Shown here: piece by piece, positions 51,334 through 61,175 of the stretch
Layout: every line of letters begins with the position of its first letter
Position numbering within the stretch: position 1 is the stretch's first letter
From: Lutibacter sp.
GTDB taxonomy: Bacteria; Bacteroidota; Bacteroidia; Flavobacteriales; Flavobacteriaceae
DNA: 64,000 bases
Reading direction: 5' to 3'
NCBI GenBank assembly: GCA_030694935.1
Contig: JAUYUA010000092.1
Span: 1 to 64,000 of the forward strand
The notes under the pieces: model-generated
Seen by the model: only the letters and a program-made list of their open reading frames with translations
What the model was told of the DNA's origin: nothing
The model's database searches: none
Made by a program: the position numbers and the translations under genes

Positions 51334-51565
51334 TGTATAAAAATTATATTATTTTTGCGTCAAGTATTGGCTCATATTTTGAAGCAATAACGACAAATTT
51401 ACAAAATGTTTTATACAATCGGCAAACCCGATAATTTTTAGCATATAATTAACAGAGGATTTGTCATTTAAAAATTTTAAAAACATCAATAATAAAGCAG
51501 TCTGCAGCAATTAAGACTACTTAAAATAAGATTACGGACTTAATAAAAGAACATTAAAAAAATAT

Positions 51566-54178
51566 ATGAAATCACAACTTGTACGTCAACAATTTTTAGA
51601 TTTTTTTGCTTCAAAACAACATGCAATCGTACCGTCATCTCCAATGGTGTTGAAAAATGATCCTACGCTTATGTTTACCAATGCGGGAATGGTGCCTTTT
51701 AAAGAGTATTTTTTGGGACAAAAAACTGCGGTGGATAAACGTGTTGCCGATACGCAAAAATGTTTACGGGTTTCAGGAAAACACAACGATTTGGAAGAAG
51801 TGGGAAAAGACACTTACCACCACACAATGTTTGAAATGTTGGGAAATTGGAGTTTTGGAGACTATTTTAAAAAAGAAGCCATTGACTGGGCTTGGGAATT
51901 GCTGGTTGAGGTCTATAAAATAGACAAAGATTGTTTGTATGTCACTGTTTTTGAAGGTGCGGAAGACGATGGACTGGGATACGACCAGGAAGCTTACGAT
52001 TTGTGGAAAAAATATGTTCCAGAAGACCGAATAATCAACGGAAACAAAAAAGACAATTTTTGGGAAATGGGTGCTCAGGGTCCGTGCGGACCTTGTTCTG
52101 AAATTCACGTGGATATTCGTTCTGCGGATGAAAAAGCAAAAGTTTCCGGCCGAAGTTTGGTGAACAATGACCATCCGCAAGTGGTGGAAATTTGGAATCT
52201 GGTTTTTATGGAATTTAACCGAAAAGCCGATGGTTCTTTGGAAAAATTGCCTGCAAAACACGTAGATACCGGAATGGGTTTTGAACGTTTGTGTATGGTG
52301 CTTCAAAATAAACAATCCAATTACGATACCGATGTTTTTACGCCGTTAATCAGAGAAATTGAAGCAATTACCAACAGCGAATATGGCAATAATGAAGAAA
52401 TAGACATCGCCATTCGCGTAATTGCCGACCACGTTCGTGCAGTTGCTTTTGCGATTGCCGACGGACAATTGCCTTCTAACACTGGCGCCGGTTATGTAAT
52501 TCGACGAATATTGCGACGTGCCATTCGTTACGGATTTACTTTTTTAAACACCAAAGAACCTTTTATTTACAAATTGGCAACAACTTTAAGTCAGCAAATG
52601 GGCGACTATTTCCCTGAACTTAAAGTCCAAAAACAATTGGTGACCAACGTTATTAAGGAAGAAGAAAATTCGTTCTTAAGAACTTTAGATCAAGGATTGG
52701 TTTTATTGGACGGCATTATTAAAAACACCGAAGGAACGGAAGTTTCGGGTAAAAAAGCCTTTGAATTGTTTGATACCTTTGGTTTTCCTATCGATTTAAC
52801 CGCTTTAATTCTTTCTGAAAAAGGAATGACCTTAGATGAAGATGAATTTAAAAAAGAATTGGAAAAACAAAAAACACGTTCAAGAGCCGCTGCAGTTGTG
52901 GAAACGGATGATTGGGTAATTTTACAAGATGATGGTGAAAAAGAATTTATAGGATATGATACATTAGAAGCCAATGTTAATATAACCCAATACAGAAAAA
53001 TATCCTCCAAAAAAGAAGGTGATTTATACCAATTGGTTTTTAATATGACGCCTTTTTATCCGGAAGGCGGTGGACAAGTGGGCGATAAAGGCTATCTAAA
53101 AGAAGATGATGGAAATGTCATTTATATTGTTGACACCAAAAAAGAAAACAATTTAATTATTCATTTCGCCAAAAGTTTGCCTAAAAACCCAACCCAAACT
53201 TTTAAAGTGGTGGTCGATGAAAAAGAACGATTCAGAACTGCCTGCAACCATTCGGCAACTCATTTACTTCATCAGGCTTTGCGGGAAATTTTAGGAACGC
53301 ACGTGGAACAAAAAGGATCGGCGGTGCATTCAAAATATTTGCGTTTCGATTTTTCACACTTCGCAAAATTAACGGTTGATGAATTGCGTGCCGTGGAAGA
53401 TTTTGTGAATGCGCGTATTGCTTCGAAAATTGTGCTGGAAGAATTTAGGAATATCCCCATAAAAACAGCTTTAGATAAAGGCGCGATGGCTTTGTTCGGT
53501 GAAAAATACGGTGATACGGTACGCGCCATTCAATTTGGAAAATCTGTAGAGCTTTGTGGAGGAATTCACGTACAAAACACCGGCGATATCTGGCATTTTA
53601 AAATTGTGTCGGAAGGAGCCATTGCAGCTGGCGTTAGACGCATTGAAGCCATTACCAATGATGCCACAAAAGATTTCTTTCTTGAAAATACCCATGTTTT
53701 TTCTGAAGTGATAGAAGTGTTGAAAAACACCAAAAATCCGGTGAAAGCCATTATCGATTTACAGGAAGAAAACGCCTCGTTAAAAAAACAGGTTGAAGCT
53801 TTGCAAAAAGACAAGGCCAAAAATTTGACAGGCGATTTAATAAATCAAGTTGAAACAATTAACGGCATTCACTATTTGGCCGTAAAACTTGATTTGGACC
53901 AAAACAGCATAAAAGATTTGGCCTTTGATTTGGGAAATAAAATTGAAAATCTGTTTTTATTGGTTGGAACTGAAACCGACGGAAAGGCTTTTTTAACCTG
54001 TTTTATCGCCAAAAATTTGGTGGAAGCAAAACAATTGGATGCGGGAAAAGTGGTTCGTGAACTGGGAAAATTAATTGAAGGCGGCGGCGGCGGACAAGCT
54101 TATTTTGCAACTGCCGGCGGTAAAAAACCGGAAGGAATTGAGGAGGCGCTCGTTAAAGGAAAAGAATATTTAAAATAA
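51566..54178 (+). CDS. alaS: alanyl-tRNA synthetase
   Basis: An 870-residue class II enzyme. The catalytic core includes [22 protein letters not shown] and [21 protein letters not shown]. The editing domain has the zinc motifs [11 protein letters not shown] and [12 protein letters not shown]. The C-terminal C-Ala domain ends with [14 protein letters not shown]. The length is normal, and no repeat insertion was seen, in contrast to leuS and ileS. Confidence 0.97.
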   Translation: MKSQLVRQQFLDFFASKQHAIVPSSPMVLKNDPTLMFTNAGMVPFKEYFLGQKTAVDKRVADTQKCLRVSGKHNDLEEVGKDTYHHTMFEMLGNWSFGDYFKKEAIDWAWELLVEVYKIDKDCLYVTVFEGAEDDGLGYDQEAYDLWKKYVPEDRIINGNKKDNFWEMGAQGPCGPCSEIHVDIRSADEKAKVSGRSLVNNDHPQVVEIWNLVFMEFNRKADGSLEKLPAKHVDTGMGFERLCMVLQNKQSNYDTDVFTPLIREIEAITNSEYGNNEEIDIAIRVIADHVRAVAFAIADGQLPSNTGAGYVIRRILRRAIRYGFTFLNTKEPFIYKLATTLSQQMGDYFPELKVQKQLVTNVIKEEENSFLRTLDQGLVLLDGIIKNTEGTEVSGKKAFELFDTFGFPIDLTALILSEKGMTLDEDEFKKELEKQKTRSRAAAVVETDDWVILQDDGEKEFIGYDTLEANVNITQYRKISSKKEGDLYQLVFNMTPFYPEGGGQVGDKGYLKEDDGNVIYIVDTKKENNLIIHFAKSLPKNPTQTFKVVVDEKERFRTACNHSATHLLHQALREILGTHVEQKGSAVHSKYLRFDFSHFAKLTVDELRAVEDFVNARIASKIVLEEFRNIPIKTALDKGAMALFGEKYGDTVRAIQFGKSVELCGGIHVQNTGDIWHFKIVSEGAIAAGVRRIEAITNDATKDFFLENTHVFSEVIEVLKNTKNPVKAIIDLQEENASLKKQVEALQKDKAKNLTGDLINQVETINGIHYLAVKLDLDQNSIKDLAFDLGNKIENLFLLVGTETDGKAFLTCFIAKNLVEAKQLDAGKVVRELGKLIEGGGGGQAYFATAGGKKPEGIEEALVKGKEYLK

Positions 54179-54179
54179 G

Positions 54180-54207
54180 TTAAAAGTCAAATATTAAATA
54201 TTAAAAG
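54180..54207. repeat. heptamer repeat downstream of alaS
   Basis: TTAAAAG, TCAAATA, TTAAATA, TTAAAAG: four seven-base units of the same family as the tract at 61494-61521. Confidence 0.7.
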
Positions 54208-54242
54208 TTTTTTGTTGCAAACACTATTCAAATTTCATATCA

Positions 54243-54277
54243 AACTCCCTTTCCTTGGGAAAGGGCTGGGGATAGGA
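54243..54277 (-). repeat. solo half of the leuS/ileS hairpin element
   Basis: The 35 bp are the exact reverse complement of ileS positions 29612-29646 (the left half of the element, including the CCCTTTCC-CAA-GGAAAGGG hairpin). It lies in non-coding DNA between alaS and the GSCFA gene. Confidence 0.92.
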
Positions 54278-54305
54278 AAAAGCCGAATATCATAAATCAA
54301 AAAAA

Positions 54306-55298
54306 GTGAATTTCAGAACCAACATACAACTTCAAAAAGGAGAAAATCAAATGGATTATACTTCTAAATTGCTGTTGATTGGTTCGTGTTTTTCGGAAAA
54401 TATCAGCAAAAAACTGACTTATTATAAATTTGATGTGGCCAGCAATCCGTTTGGTATTTTGTTTAATCCAAAGGCCATTGAAACTTTAATTTTGAATTCA
54501 TTAAATGAAAAAATGTACACTGAAAAGGATGTTTTTTTGTTAAATGAACGCTGGCATTGTTTCAATGCACATTCCGATTTAAGTTCGACTGATAAAAATG
54601 AATTGCTTGAAAATTTGAATAATGCCATCAAATCAACCAATAAACGATTACACGAATCAACTCACATCATCATTACTTTAGGTACTTCCTGGATTTATAA
54701 ATTTATTGAAACTGATGCCGTTGTTGGAAATTGCCATAAAGTTTCCCAAAAAAAGTTTTCAAAAGAATTGCTGTCGGTTGATGAAATTGTGGTAACCTTA
54801 AAAAATATTTGCCTTCAAATTTCAGAAATAAATCCGAAGGCAACCATTATTTTTACGGTTTCGCCAGTGCGCCATATCAAAGATGGTTTTGATGAAAATT
54901 CGGTGAGCAAAGCGCATTTAATAGCCGCTATTCATAACCTAATTGGTTCGAGGAAAGAAAAAATAAGTCCACTGAGTCTTTCGACTCCGCTCAAGACAGG
55001 CTTAGGCGAAGTGTATTTTCCTTCTTATGAAATAATGATGGATGATTTGCGCGATTACCGATTTTACAACAGCGATATGATTCATCCCAATGAAACTGCC
55101 ATTGATTATATTTGGGAACAATTTAAACACGTATGGATTGATGAAAATACTTTTTCTGTGATGAAAGATGTTAAAACTGTCCAAAAAGGATTGGCGCACA
55201 AACCTTTCAATCCGGATTCGGAACAACATCAGAAGTTTTTGGCCGACTTGCAACAAAAAATACAATCATTAGAAAACAAACAGAGGATTAAATTCTAA
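54306..55298 (+). CDS. GSCFA domain-containing protein
   Basis: A 330-residue protein of the GSCFA family, related to SGNH/GDSL hydrolases, with the naming motif LLLIGSCFSENI and FTVSPVRHIKDG, and a late MIHPNE segment. Substrates are unknown. It starts at GTG. An in-frame insertion encodes LSLSTPLKTGLG (about 54971-55007), with the word CTTTCGACTCCGCTCAAGACAG, a variant of the CCTTCGGCTCCGCTCAGG repeat. This adds roughly 12 residues between KISP and EVYFPSYEIMMDDLRDY. A terminator follows. Confidence 0.9.
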   Translation: MNFRTNIQLQKGENQMDYTSKLLLIGSCFSENISKKLTYYKFDVASNPFGILFNPKAIETLILNSLNEKMYTEKDVFLLNERWHCFNAHSDLSSTDKNELLENLNNAIKSTNKRLHESTHIIITLGTSWIYKFIETDAVVGNCHKVSQKKFSKELLSVDEIVVTLKNICLQISEINPKATIIFTVSPVRHIKDGFDENSVSKAHLIAAIHNLIGSRKEKISPLSLSTPLKTGLGEVYFPSYEIMMDDLRDYRFYNSDMIHPNETAIDYIWEQFKHVWIDENTFSVMKDVKTVQKGLAHKPFNPDSEQHQKFLADLQQKIQSLENKQRIKF

Positions 55299-55300
55299 CA

Positions 55301-55328
55301 AAAAATAGAGGCAATTTCCTCTATTTTT
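55301..55328. terminator. bidirectional terminator after the GSCFA gene
   Basis: AAAAATAGAGG and CCTCTATTTTT with a 6-nt loop: a perfect 11-bp stem between convergent genes. Confidence 0.88.
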
Positions 55329-55348
55329 TATCTATGTTTTTTGCTTTT

Positions 55349-55660
55349 TTATTGCACAAATTTCGCAACATTTTGCCAAGGGCCGCCGTTAATAGCGTCA
55401 ATTCCCTGTTGTTTTAAAAAGGAAGTTGCTTGTCCGCTTCTTGCACCGCTTCTGCAAACCGCAATCACTTTTTTATTCATTTTTTTGATCTCTGCAACTT
55501 TCGTTGGAATGGCGTTCAACACCATATTTTTTGAGCCTTTTACGTGCCCTTCTTTAAACTCTTCAACTGTTCTTACATCAATAACAACAGCGCCTTCTTT
55601 TAAATATTCTTCAATTGAAGCTCCTGCATTTCCACCACCAAATAATCCGAAAAAACCCAT
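55349..55660 (-). CDS. single-domain rhodanese-like protein
   Basis: A 103-residue protein with the rhodanese fold (VVIDVRTVEEFKEGHVKGSKN) and the catalytic cysteine loop VCRSGARSGQAT. It transfers sulfur or binds sulfane sulfur. The N-terminus (GFFGLFGGGNAG) is hydrophobic and Gly-rich. It lies downstream of the aromatic hydroxylase on the same strand but has no obvious functional link to it. Confidence 0.92.
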   Translation of the reverse strand: MGFFGLFGGGNAGASIEEYLKEGAVVIDVRTVEEFKEGHVKGSKNMVLNAIPTKVAEIKKMNKKVIAVCRSGARSGQATSFLKQQGIDAINGGPWQNVAKFVQ

Positions 55661-55727
55661 TCTTTTTAATTTTAAAATTTTGGCAAAGATAATTCAATAA
55701 AATGGTACTTAGGTAACTATAGTTACG

Positions 55728-57473
55728 CTATTTTGCAATAAGACGAATTCCATTGACAATCAACTGTTCGTGTTTTTTATTTTTTTGAAGCTGCGTTAAA
55801 TAGGCCAAAATTTCGGTTTCCGGTGTTTTATTTGATTGATAAACAAGTTCATATATTTCCAAAGGCAATAACCAATCTGTTGGAAAATTTGCTTTTAATT
55901 TTTCAAAAACAGCTATCAATTTCTGAAAATCTACTTTCCCTGTCTTTCTCATTTCAGCAATTTCCAGATACATTTTATGCAACTTGATATCTTCTTCTGA
56001 ATAAGAGATTTTGTGCGTTTTGGTCTTAGAAACTTCTCCCAGATTCTTAAAAGAATTCACCGAAGCCGGTCCGGCATGTGCAGAAATGATGTCTTTTCCC
56101 ACCGCCATATCGTAAATTCCCCATGCTGGCTGAAACAAAATTGTATCGTTATGTGTTACCGTGCAATTTTTAAAAGAAATGAGTAAAATCTTCCCTTTTA
56201 AGTCACGTTTTCCGGTAATCACTTCGCCTTCAACTTTAACATTTCCTTCAAAAATCAAAGTGGTTTTTTTGCCTTCATAAATTCCGTAAACCTCCAAATC
56301 TTTCGGAAACATATCTTCAATGGCCAAATTGATGCCTTTTAATTTCCCTAGCGGACTTCCAAAACCTTCCAAATGATAATCGGTTCCGTGCCCAATCAAT
56401 TCCTTGTCTCTGCTAGCCAAAGCTGTTGGCCCTGTTGTTTGGAGATACACCGGTTTGTTGTTGTCATCCACAATCACATTGGAAAACACCCCCGATATTT
56501 GCAGGCCTGTGCTTAATTCAACCGTGCCAATATTTTTAGATTTTATCAATTTTTTAACCCCGCTCAATCCGCCGGTTCTCAACGCCATTTTATTGGCAAA
56601 TTCTTCCAGAACAAAACTTAAATGCGCAAAATCGGGCGTCACAAAAAGTTGCGGTTGCGGTTTGGTGATGTCGAAATTTTGCGTTGCGGCTTTTATGGAA
56701 TAAGGTAATTTTTCAACATCAGCAGTCAAACATTTTTTGCTTTCACCAATGGAAGAAAGCAATCCTGCGCCATATATTTTCGGATTATCCAAGCTTCCGA
56801 TTAAACCGTATTCTACCGTCCACCAATGTAAATTCCGTATTTCCGCCATTTCAGAAAGATCGCCCATCATATTTTGCAATGTTTCCACTTTTTGCTGCGC
56901 ATTTTCGATTAATTCTTCTGAAGAATTTGGATCTTCCTTTAAAATAGAAAGCAGCCTGATGGCTTCATACATCTCATAGTCTTCCGAAGAAGAAATTGCT
57001 TTGCAGCCAATTTCCCCAAAACGGCGCAAGTATTCGGCATATTCCGGATTTGCAATAATTGGTGCGTGGCCTGCCGCCTCGTGGATAATATCGGGAGCGG
57101 GCGTATATTCAAGATGGTCAATCGTTCTGATATCCGAAGCAATCACCAGCACATTATAAGCCTGAAATTCCATAAAAGCATTGGGCGGAATAAATCCGTC
57201 CACAGAAACTGCCGCCCATCCAATGTCTTTTAAAATACGGTTCATGCCTTCCATTTTCGGAATTTCCTCTTCAGAAATCCCTGTTTTTTTCAAGCCTTCC
57301 AAATATGATTCGTGTGCCACTTTACTTAAAAAATCAATGTTCATACGCATCACATAACGCCAAACCGCCTGATTTTGGGCTGTATATTCCTCATAAGGTT
57401 GCTTCACAATAAACTGATGCAAGTGTTTTGGCAAACGTTCAGTCACTTTATTGAATTTTATGGTGTTTTTCAT
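55728..57473 (-). CDS. biopterin-dependent aromatic amino acid hydroxylase (phenylalanine 4-monooxygenase type)
   Basis: A 581-residue protein. The N-terminal half is an aromatic amino acid hydroxylase with iron ligands His131 and His136 (HEAAGHAP) and Glu221 (WWTVEYGL). The C-terminal ~250 residues are an extra domain found in Bacteroidota long forms. It probably converts phenylalanine to tyrosine with tetrahydrobiopterin and oxygen, although some family members act on tyrosine or tryptophan. It lies between the rhodanese gene and a divergent M48 peptidase gene. No pterin synthesis genes lie nearby. Confidence 0.88.
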   Translation of the reverse strand: MKNTIKFNKVTERLPKHLHQFIVKQPYEEYTAQNQAVWRYVMRMNIDFLSKVAHESYLEGLKKTGISEEEIPKMEGMNRILKDIGWAAVSVDGFIPPNAFMEFQAYNVLVIASDIRTIDHLEYTPAPDIIHEAAGHAPIIANPEYAEYLRRFGEIGCKAISSSEDYEMYEAIRLLSILKEDPNSSEELIENAQQKVETLQNMMGDLSEMAEIRNLHWWTVEYGLIGSLDNPKIYGAGLLSSIGESKKCLTADVEKLPYSIKAATQNFDITKPQPQLFVTPDFAHLSFVLEEFANKMALRTGGLSGVKKLIKSKNIGTVELSTGLQISGVFSNVIVDDNNKPVYLQTTGPTALASRDKELIGHGTDYHLEGFGSPLGKLKGINLAIEDMFPKDLEVYGIYEGKKTTLIFEGNVKVEGEVITGKRDLKGKILLISFKNCTVTHNDTILFQPAWGIYDMAVGKDIISAHAGPASVNSFKNLGEVSKTKTHKISYSEEDIKLHKMYLEIAEMRKTGKVDFQKLIAVFEKLKANFPTDWLLPLEIYELVYQSNKTPETEILAYLTQLQKNKKHEQLIVNGIRLIAK

Positions 57474-57574
57474 TGGATACTATTTACGCTGTGAATTTAC
57501 AATTTTTAAAAATTCTGTCATTTGATTTCTAAAAAATAACGTGAGTTGCTTATATTTAGCCAAAATATAAAAAA

Positions 57575-58345
57575 ATGTTTAAAGGGAACTCAAAAGTTAA
57601 ATTATTGCTTGGCGTTGGTATTGTTTTGTTTACCTTGTTTCAATACTATTCAAGAAGTGAGGTTAACGAATTTACGGGCAAAAAACAACATATTTCGCTG
57701 AGCACCGATGAGGAAATTGCCATCGGATTGCAAAGTGCGCCGGAAATGGCAAAACAACATGGTGGCTTGCATCCCAATCAAAAATCCCAGGATTTGGTGG
57801 ATGAAGTTGGCCAAAAATTGGTTCACAGCAGCGTTGCAAAAGAAACGGTTTATGCCTACGATTTTCATTTATTGGCAGATTCACAAACGATGAATGCTTT
57901 TGCGCTTCCGGGCGGACAGGTTTTTATCACTTATGCTTTGTTTTCGAAATTGAAAAATGAAGACCAGTTGGCCGGTGTTTTGGGTCACGAAATTGGTCAC
58001 GTTGTTGGTCGACATTCTGCAGAACGTTTGGCAAAACAAGGATTGACAGAAGGAATTTTAAGCGGGGTTGCCGTTGGTATTGACCCAAATACCGCTCAAG
58101 GTGCCGCAGCCATTGCCAATGTGATCAATTTAAGCTATGGCCGAGATGACGAATTGGAAAGTGATGAATTGGGCGTAAAATTTATGATTGATGCCGGCTA
58201 TAATCCGATTGAACTGATTGGCGTGATGCAAATTTTAAAAGATGCCGCAGGTCCAAATCAGACTTCAGAAAGAATGAGCACACATCCCGATCCCGAAAAC
58301 AGGATTGAAAAAATTAAAGCAGCCATTGAAAAGTATAAGAAATAA
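57575..58345 (+). CDS. M48 family metallopeptidase
   Basis: A 256-residue protein with an N-terminal membrane segment (about 8-22) and an M48 zinc peptidase domain with HEIGH (His138, Glu139, His142) and the downstream glutamate region DDELESDELG. The fold (MNAFALPGGQVFITYALF) matches the BepA/LoiP type of periplasmic housekeeping peptidases, which act in outer-membrane quality control. Single gene. Confidence 0.92.
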   Translation: MFKGNSKVKLLLGVGIVLFTLFQYYSRSEVNEFTGKKQHISLSTDEEIAIGLQSAPEMAKQHGGLHPNQKSQDLVDEVGQKLVHSSVAKETVYAYDFHLLADSQTMNAFALPGGQVFITYALFSKLKNEDQLAGVLGHEIGHVVGRHSAERLAKQGLTEGILSGVAVGIDPNTAQGAAAIANVINLSYGRDDELESDELGVKFMIDAGYNPIELIGVMQILKDAAGPNQTSERMSTHPDPENRIEKIKAAIEKYKK

Positions 58346-58376
58346 ACTTTTTGTCAAATCCTTCTAACATTTGAAC

Positions 58377-58396
58377 GGACAGGTCGCGACCTGTCC
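58377..58396. repeat. perfect 20-bp palindrome GGACAGGTCGCGACCTGTCC
   Basis: Isolated GC-rich palindrome followed by CTAC, in the 165-bp gap between the M48 gene and gpmI. It resembles short mobile palindromes seen between genes in many environmental bacteria. A TATCTTTG promoter element for gpmI lies downstream at 58476-58483. Confidence 0.85.
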
Positions 58397-58510
58397 CTAC
58401 ATAATATCGCAATCGTTTTAGTAAATTTCACAAGAATTTATGAGCCATTCAAAAGCGCTTCAAATGAATACTTCGTATCTTTGTGTTTTTCAAAATAACA
58501 CCTATTTCTT

Positions 58511-60028
58511 ATGAACAAGAAAGTGATTTTAATGATTTTAGATGGCTGGGGAATTACCCAAGACCCGAAAGTTTCTGCAATTTATAATGCAAAAACCTCT
58601 TATATAGACAGTTTGTACCACAAATATGCGAATGCCAGTTTGCGCACTGATGGCGAATATGTGGGTTTGCCGGAAGGTCAAATGGGAAACAGTGAAGTTG
58701 GGCATATGAATTTAGGTGCCGGAAGAATTGTGTACCAAAACTTGGTTCGGGTGAATTTGGCGGTTAAAAACAAAACGCTTGGGAAAGAAAAGGAATTGCT
58801 TGACGCGATTTCTTACGCAAAAGAAAACAATAAAAATATTCACCTGCTGGGATTGGTTTCCGACGGAGGGATTCATTCACATATTGACCATTTAAAAGGT
58901 TTGCTGGATGTTGCTGCCGAGCACAACCTTAAAAATGTGTTTTTACATGCATTTACCGACGGAAGGGATTGTGATCCTAAATCGGGCATAAACTTTACTG
59001 AAACCATTCAAAATTATATGAAAGAAACCACTGGCGAATTGGCAACAATTACCGGACGTTATTTTGCAATGGACCGTGACAAACGCTGGGAACGCATAAA
59101 ATTGGCTTATGATGCTGTTGTAAAATCCGAAGGAGAAAAATCGACAAATGCATTAAAAAGTATTGAACAAAGTTATGCCAGTGATGTTACTGATGAGTTT
59201 ATAAAACCCATCATTATGACCGATGAAAACGGCCAGCCAAAAACACAAATCAAGGCCGATGATGTGGTGATTTTCTTCAACTACAGAACCGATAGAGGGC
59301 GTGAACTTACTGAGGTTCTTACCCAAAAAGATTATCCTGATTTTGGCATGAAAACAATGCCGTTATATTATGTAACCTTAACCAGTTACGACGATACTTT
59401 CAAAAATGTACACATCATTTACGAAACGGACAATCTGGAAAATACTTTGGGCGAAGTGTTGGAAAAAGCAGGGAAAAAACAAATCAGAATTGCGGAATCA
59501 GAAAAATATCCGCACGTTACTTTTTTCTTTTCCGGCGGAAGAGAAAAAACATTCGAAAATGAAACCCGGATTTTATGTCCGTCCCCAAAAGTTGCCACTT
59601 ACGATTTAAAACCCGAAATGAGCGCTTTTGACATTCGTGATGCCATTATCCCCGAATTGGATAAAAAAGAAGTCGATTTTGTATGTTTAAACTTTGCCAA
59701 CGGCGATATGGTTGGACATACAGGCGTGATGGAAGCGGCGATAAAAGCTTGCGAAGCCGTTGATAAATGCGTGGAAGATGTGGTGGCTTCCGCCTTAAAA
59801 AACAATTATACCACCATTATCATTGCCGACCACGGGAATTGCGAAACCATGATAAATCCTGATGGTTCGCCGAACACATCACATACAACCAATCCGGTTC
59901 CGGTAATTTTGGTGGATAAAGATTTGAAACAAATTGAAGACGGCGTTTTAGGCGATATTGCACCAACCATTCTAGAACTTATGGGAATTGAAAAACCGGC
60001 AGTGATGACACGCCATTCTTTAATTTAA
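58511..60028 (+). CDS. gpmI: 2,3-bisphosphoglycerate-independent phosphoglycerate mutase
   Basis: A 505-residue manganese-dependent enzyme of glycolysis (3-phosphoglycerate to 2-phosphoglycerate). The first metal motif DGWG (Asp11) and the phospho-acceptor serine (GNSEVGHMN, Ser61) are present, along with TDGRDCDP, the transferase-domain arginine ring (NYRTDRGRELT) and C-terminal metal residues in ADHGNCE. The length is normal. Confidence 0.96.
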   Translation: MNKKVILMILDGWGITQDPKVSAIYNAKTSYIDSLYHKYANASLRTDGEYVGLPEGQMGNSEVGHMNLGAGRIVYQNLVRVNLAVKNKTLGKEKELLDAISYAKENNKNIHLLGLVSDGGIHSHIDHLKGLLDVAAEHNLKNVFLHAFTDGRDCDPKSGINFTETIQNYMKETTGELATITGRYFAMDRDKRWERIKLAYDAVVKSEGEKSTNALKSIEQSYASDVTDEFIKPIIMTDENGQPKTQIKADDVVIFFNYRTDRGRELTEVLTQKDYPDFGMKTMPLYYVTLTSYDDTFKNVHIIYETDNLENTLGEVLEKAGKKQIRIAESEKYPHVTFFFSGGREKTFENETRILCPSPKVATYDLKPEMSAFDIRDAIIPELDKKEVDFVCLNFANGDMVGHTGVMEAAIKACEAVDKCVEDVVASALKNNYTTIIIADHGNCETMINPDGSPNTSHTTNPVPVILVDKDLKQIEDGVLGDIAPTILELMGIEKPAVMTRHSLI

Positions 60029-60062
60029 TTTTGTAGTTTTACGGCACATTAATTTTTTAAAA

Positions 60063-60587
60063 ATGAAAAACCTAATTTTCACTGTCTTTATATTAAGCAT
60101 TATGAGTTGTTCAGCTCAAAAAAACATAGCAACCGCCATAAAAGATCCCTCGGGAAATTTAATTGGTGTTGCCAATAAAGAAAGTTTTCTGGAGGAACCA
60201 TTCAATGCTTGGTTCACACCAAATTACGATGCTTATGAAACGGACAAAAAAGCTATTGAAAAGCTGAAACCACTTTTAAAAGAAGTAACCATAAAAGCAT
60301 TTATGGGAACTTGGTGCGGAGACAGTAAAGAGCAAACGCCAATTTTATATAAAATTTTGGATGAAGCCGGTTTCAACTATAACCAGTTAGAAATGATTAC
60401 GGTAAACAGAAGCAAAGTAACGCCCGATAATCTACAGGAAGGTTTAAACATTGAAAGAGTCCCTACCTTTATCGTTTACAAAAACAACAAAGAAATTGGC
60501 CGTTTTGTTGAATATCCAAGAGAATCTGTGGAAGCTGATTTGTTGAAAATTGTTAGCGGACAAGGATACAAACATTCTTACGAATAA
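60063..60587 (+). CDS. thioredoxin-family lipoprotein with single active-site cysteine
   Basis: A 174-residue protein with a lipoprotein-type signal (LSIMSC, Cys16) and a thioredoxin-like domain. The active-site region reads GTWCGDSKEQTP: only the first cysteine of the usual CxxC remains, so it cannot act as a normal disulfide oxidoreductase. The cis-proline segment (IERVPTFIVYKN) is intact. It follows gpmI after 34 bp. Its function is unknown. Confidence 0.83.
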   Translation: MKNLIFTVFILSIMSCSAQKNIATAIKDPSGNLIGVANKESFLEEPFNAWFTPNYDAYETDKKAIEKLKPLLKEVTIKAFMGTWCGDSKEQTPILYKILDEAGFNYNQLEMITVNRSKVTPDNLQEGLNIERVPTFIVYKNNKEIGRFVEYPRESVEADLLKIVSGQGYKHSYE

Positions 60588-60619
60588 AGCCCACTAACTC
60601 CAGAAGGGGGAACAACAAA

Positions 60620-61135
60620 TCATTCTTTCTTGTATCCTATTTTAGTTCTCGGTTCTTCTTTGGGTTTTTCCAGTAATTGCTGAAGCACTTCGTAAATCTC
60701 ACTAAACTGCTCATTGTTTTGTGATTCCATCTGATTTATTTTTTTCATTATTTCTTCATAGTTGTTGGCCAATTTTCGAAGTTGGATAAAGGTCTCAATA
60801 ATTTGCACACTCATTTTTATAGCCAATTCACTATTCAAAACACTTGAGAGCATCAATATTCCGTGCTCTGTAAATACAAAAGGAGGGTATTTTGAATGTC
60901 GCCCTCTCTTTAAGGTCGCATTTTGCGACCTTAAAGCAGCATATTCTTCAGTTGTCAGTTCAAACATAAAAAATGCCGGAAAACGATCTATATTTCTTCT
61001 GACCTGTTCTTTTAATCTTTTAGTTTCAACATTATAAAGTTCTGCTAAATCTTTGTCCAGCATTACTTTCTGATTTCTGATTAAATAAATTTTACTCGTT
61101 ATTATTTCGTCTGGAACAGCAATTTTTTCACTCAT
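60620..61135 (-). CDS. ORF6N domain-containing protein
   Basis: A 171-residue protein with a complete ORF6N domain (KIYLIRNQKVMLDKDLAELYNVETKRLKEQVRRNIDRFPAFF, FVFTEHGILMLSSVLNSELAI) and a C-terminal coiled coil ending TKIGYKKE. The start at MSEKIAVPDEIITSKIYLI is preferred over an ATG 22 codons upstream. ORF6N proteins resemble phage antirepressor-type DNA-binding proteins. It shares its strand with hypC and lies 40 bp beyond it, an odd neighbour for hydrogenase maturation genes. A broken paralogue is at 27.5-28.2 kb. Confidence 0.87.
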   Translation of the reverse strand: MSEKIAVPDEIITSKIYLIRNQKVMLDKDLAELYNVETKRLKEQVRRNIDRFPAFFMFELTTEEYAALRSQNATLKRGRHSKYPPFVFTEHGILMLSSVLNSELAIKMSVQIIETFIQLRKLANNYEEIMKKINQMESQNNEQFSEIYEVLQQLLEKPKEEPRTKIGYKKE

Positions 61136-61175
61136 TTTTTCAAGGTTTTTTATTCCCCCTTTGTAGGCTATGGAC

